A DNA stretch of 64,000 nt. Origin: Moniliella sp. 'wahieum'. Taxonomy: Eukaryota > Basidiomycota > Moniliellomycetes > Moniliellales > Moniliellaceae. The position numbers and the translations under genes were made by a program. The notes under the pieces are model-generated. The model made no database searches, was not told the origin of the DNA, and was given only the letters and a program-made list of their open reading frames with translations. This document shows, one piece after another, positions 60,936-64,000 of the stretch; positions within the stretch are counted from its first letter, which is position 1; each line of letters starts with the position of its first letter. Location: the NCBI GenBank assembly GCA_003971905.1, contig RSEE01000131.1, forward strand, positions 93,762-157,761, written 5' to 3'.

Positions 60936-63900
60936 CTATCGTCTCAGTTGCCCCGTCACTGCACTGGTACACACTACAGCTCGTCCGGGCTGGGCGCACG
61001 ACTGTAGGTGAACGAGTGGGCGCGGGCGGGCCGAGGTGGGCGCCGAAGCAGGCACCGAGCAGGTATCGAAGCAGGTACGAAGCAGGTACCGAAGCAGGCG
61101 CCGAGCCAGCCCGAGCCGACACGGACGCCGACGCGGACGCCGAGACGGTGGAGGGATGGTGCGAGTCGAGCTCGGTAAAGTGGTCGTCCAAAGTAGTGCG
61201 CAGCAGTGGAGCGGGGGGTTGGGGCACGGGACCCGTCTGGCCTGGGCCGAAGCAAAGATCGAGTAAGCCACCAGCCCCGTCCAGCCTGTCTGGTGCGCGC
61301 GCCCAGCCCCTTGCCCGTGTCGCCATGAAAAATTCATGGAACAGCGTCATCCGCTACATTGCGTAGTCCAAAAACGGTACCCCGCCATTCGAGGGTCGTC
61401 GACCCGTCCGTCTCGTACAAAGCGCGAAATGAGCCGGTCTTGCAGCTCACTCGCTACTTCTCCTAGCGTCGCTTCGTCCCCCGACCCAGTTGGAAACTCT
61501 ACAAGGAACGTGTCCCCATAGTACTGGTAGAACCGCTGCAGACTCTCAATCAACAAAAAGTTCACCGCCAGCCAGATCGGACCACGCCAATTCGAGTTGC
61601 CACCAAACATGCCCGACTTGGAGTCCCCAGGCCAGTAGCCCGCAGAAAATCTTGCCCGTCAATCACCGTCGAAAAGGGCTGGTCGTGGTGGTACTTGGAC
61701 AAGGACCGAATCCCATACGACGACAAAAATTCCGTCTCGTCCAACATCCGACGTAAAATGTGGTGCAGCCGGTCCTCATTGACCATCGCAAGTAACCGCC
61801 GGTCCCCTTGCCCGCAGTAGACATGTTGGCAATGTTGCGCTCGGCCAGCTCGGCACGGTTGTCGAGGAACCACTGCATCCGCCGCGCAAACGACGGAACC
61901 GATCCAACACCACCGGCTCAATCGTCAGCGTCGCATACAGCGGCATCAGACCTACCAGCGACCGTAGCGGGATCAACTGCGACGCGCCGTTGCCCCATGA
62001 AATCGCATCGTAGTAAAACTTGTCCTCCTCGGACCACAACGATACATCTTCCTCCTCGTCCGCTTGCCGGTACGTCATCGCGTCGGAAATGTAAATAAAG
62101 TGCTCAAAAAACTTGCTGGCAATGTCCTCGTACGTAGCATTGTGCTTGCCAGCTCAAGCGCCATGCTCAGCATCGTCAAGGCATAAAACGCCATCCATGC
62201 CGTCCCGTCCGCTTGACGCAGCTTGCCTCCCATGGCAACGGCTCCGAACGGTTGAACGGCCCGATATTGTCCAGCCCCAAAAAGCCTCCTTCAAACACCC
62301 CCGATCCATCGGCGTCCTTCCGGTTGCTGTGAGTATGCCGTCCCAGCCAGCCCAATGAGGTCAGCATCAGTGCCACACATCTGTCGTGTACCGCCAGGAA
62401 AACAAACAAAAAAGCAAAAGAAAAAAATGGGAGGGACAAAACAGAGAGAGAAGGGTGTGCATGAGGGAGAGAAGTATACGTACGTCACCAGGTAAAGTTG
62501 AGCAGCAACTTTGGAACACACGTTCCAAGAACGCCAAGTCTTCGTGGCCATGCAGCTTGCGTTCAATCTTAAACACCCGCAGCGTCGCCCACGCATGCAC
62601 GGGCGGGTTGACATCCGAAAAGGACCATTCGTACGCGGGCAAGGCCCCGTCGGGCTTCATGTACCACTCGCGGGTAAAGAGGTCAAGTTGTTTCTTGGCA
62701 AACGCAGGGTCGATCAACGCGAGTGGGATGCATGGAACGCCGTGTCCCACACGGCGAAAAACGGGTACTCCCATTTATCCGGCATGGACAGAATGTCCTC
62801 CGCGTGCAAATGCCGCCACGCACGGTTACGCACCTGCTTGCGTTCCGGCGGCGGCGCAGGCTGCGACGGATCACCCTTGATCCACTCGGTCTGCACAAAC
62901 TGGTAATACTGCTTGTTCCACAACATGCCAGCCGCGCCTGCCGCATCACCGATTTCCGCTCTCGCTCTCGGCACTCAGTGGGCCACCCACATCCAGACGC
63001 GCATAAAAGTCGTCCGCCTCTTGGTGCCGCGTCTCAATCGTCTGGTCCAACGCTTCATCATCATCGATCGTCTCGTCCTCCTCCGGCGTCTTGGGCGTCA
63101 ACTTGAGCCGCACCACCGCGCACCCCCCTGGGCAGGAACAGAACGGAACACGTAATGCGCTCCCGCTTTCGTGCCTACATTGGCTGGATTCACATAGTCC
63201 CGCGTTCGCTCCGTCGTCTGCACAAAGTACTCTTCTCTTCCACTTCCGTCTCTACCTCCTCCGGCTGCAGCTCCGTCACTTCCTCGTACTCGCTCTCCTC
63301 TGGCGTCACAGCACCTCCATCCAGAGCTGAAGCCTCGCTGGGTGGTGTGGCGTCCGTCTCACCGTCTGCGGGGCCTCGGGCGTGCCCTGGGCCTCCGGCG
63401 AGCAAGTAGCCTGAGCAGGCTCGTCCTGCGTCGGCGGAGCGCAGCAGGAGCCTCAGGGAAGAGGACGAGGAAGAAGATGAAAAGAAGAAGGCTGGGGCGC
63501 CTTGGGGCGACGGACGGTGACCGGCGTTTGGATGATATGGGGCATTTCTTCTTGACCATACGAGTGTGGCGCACGGGCTTGGGACGGTCCTTTTCCAAGC
63601 GATGACGAAAGATGATGTGGTCGTGAAACGCATCCTTGGCGTACGTGTGGGCATTCTGGCCATCATACAGACGCTCAAAGTTGGTCTCATTCTCGGTAAA
63701 CAGCATCTCGGTACCACACCTCCTCGTCCGAAACGAGCTGCGCCTCTTGGCTGCCCGCAGGCATCGGTAAGCTCGGAGCAGGGGAGGAGGAACAGTAGAG
63801 AAAGTACCGTCCTAACGTTTCGTGGTCCGCTTGCACCACCGTCTCGTCCACCAGGCGCAACGAAGGTTTGTCCGCTTTGGCCTCGTCCCAGCTCCATGTG

Positions 63901-64000
63901 TTGCGGAAAAAGAGTGCGGAATAATATGCAGGTCAGCAGGCTCGGGGCCACGGTTGAACGCAGAAATCGGATCGAGTTGGCATTCTCCTCATAGTCGTCT
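60936..64000 (-). CDS. Glycoside hydrolase family 63-like glucosidase (5' end beyond window)
   Basis: Inverting alpha-glucosidase of the (alpha/alpha)6-barrel GH63 group. Readable in order from the right edge: [40 protein letters not shown] with [70 protein letters not shown] followed by [120 protein letters not shown] and [33 protein letters not shown] and NSNWRGPIW are the active-site blocks. Introns lie near 62385-62495 and 63420-63480. Frame changes are frequent. The protein resembles the cytosolic fungal/bacterial form rather than the ER glucosidase I; the end at about 60936 is approximate and the start is outside the window. Confidence 0.85.

Overview
The window is nuclear DNA of a filamentous or yeast-like fungus, most likely a basidiomycete. 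The evidence is GC-rich compact genes, short spliceosomal introns of about 50-200 nt (very often with GTACGT donors and CTAAC-type branch points), a tRNA with a short intron next to the anticodon, typically fungal gene content, and a decayed protein whose signatures I recall from multicopy, transposon-linked families of Basidiomycota. The species cannot be fixed from the sequence.

Layout. 0-11.4 kb is a gene cluster: GH128 wall glucanase (-), an Arp10-like actin-related protein (-), an unrecognised gene (+), COQ2 (-) and a YghU-type glutathione transferase (-). 11.4-30 kb is an accessory, decay-rich tract. It holds a secreted alpha/beta-hydrolase (-), an intact-looking pyruvate decarboxylase (-), a partial copy of its 3' end, two copies of a TATA-bearing flank, a 3.5 kb gene relic, minisatellites and a diverged 177-bp tandem repeat. 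30-37 kb has a tRNA-Thr, a mitochondrial K+/H+ exchange-family protein (+), an unrecognised gene (-) and a second alpha/beta-hydrolase (+), paralogous to the first and with a related promoter. 37.7-64 kb is again gene-dense: a TBC1D13-type Rab GAP (-), mitoribosomal uL14m (-), a mitochondrial J-protein (+), Elongin A (-), a SAS4-like chromatin protein (+), DCP2 (-), an unknown small gene (+), RAD1 of the 9-1-1 clamp (-), and a GH63-type glucosidase (-) that runs off the right edge.

Functional themes are mitochondria (COQ2, KHE family, uL14m, J-protein, possibly the GST), RNA and chromatin housekeeping (DCP2, Elongin A, SAS4-like, RAD1), and carbohydrate or secreted hydrolases (GH128, GH63, two esterases, PDC). 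Several genes sit head to head over short shared promoters, two of which contain the palindrome TGACGTCA.

Caution: almost every conserved gene needs one or more single-base corrections, usually in a homopolymer, to read through. The simplest explanation is uncorrected long-read indels rather than mass pseudogenisation. CDS coordinates are therefore outer spans; exon joins are given where splice sites are visible.
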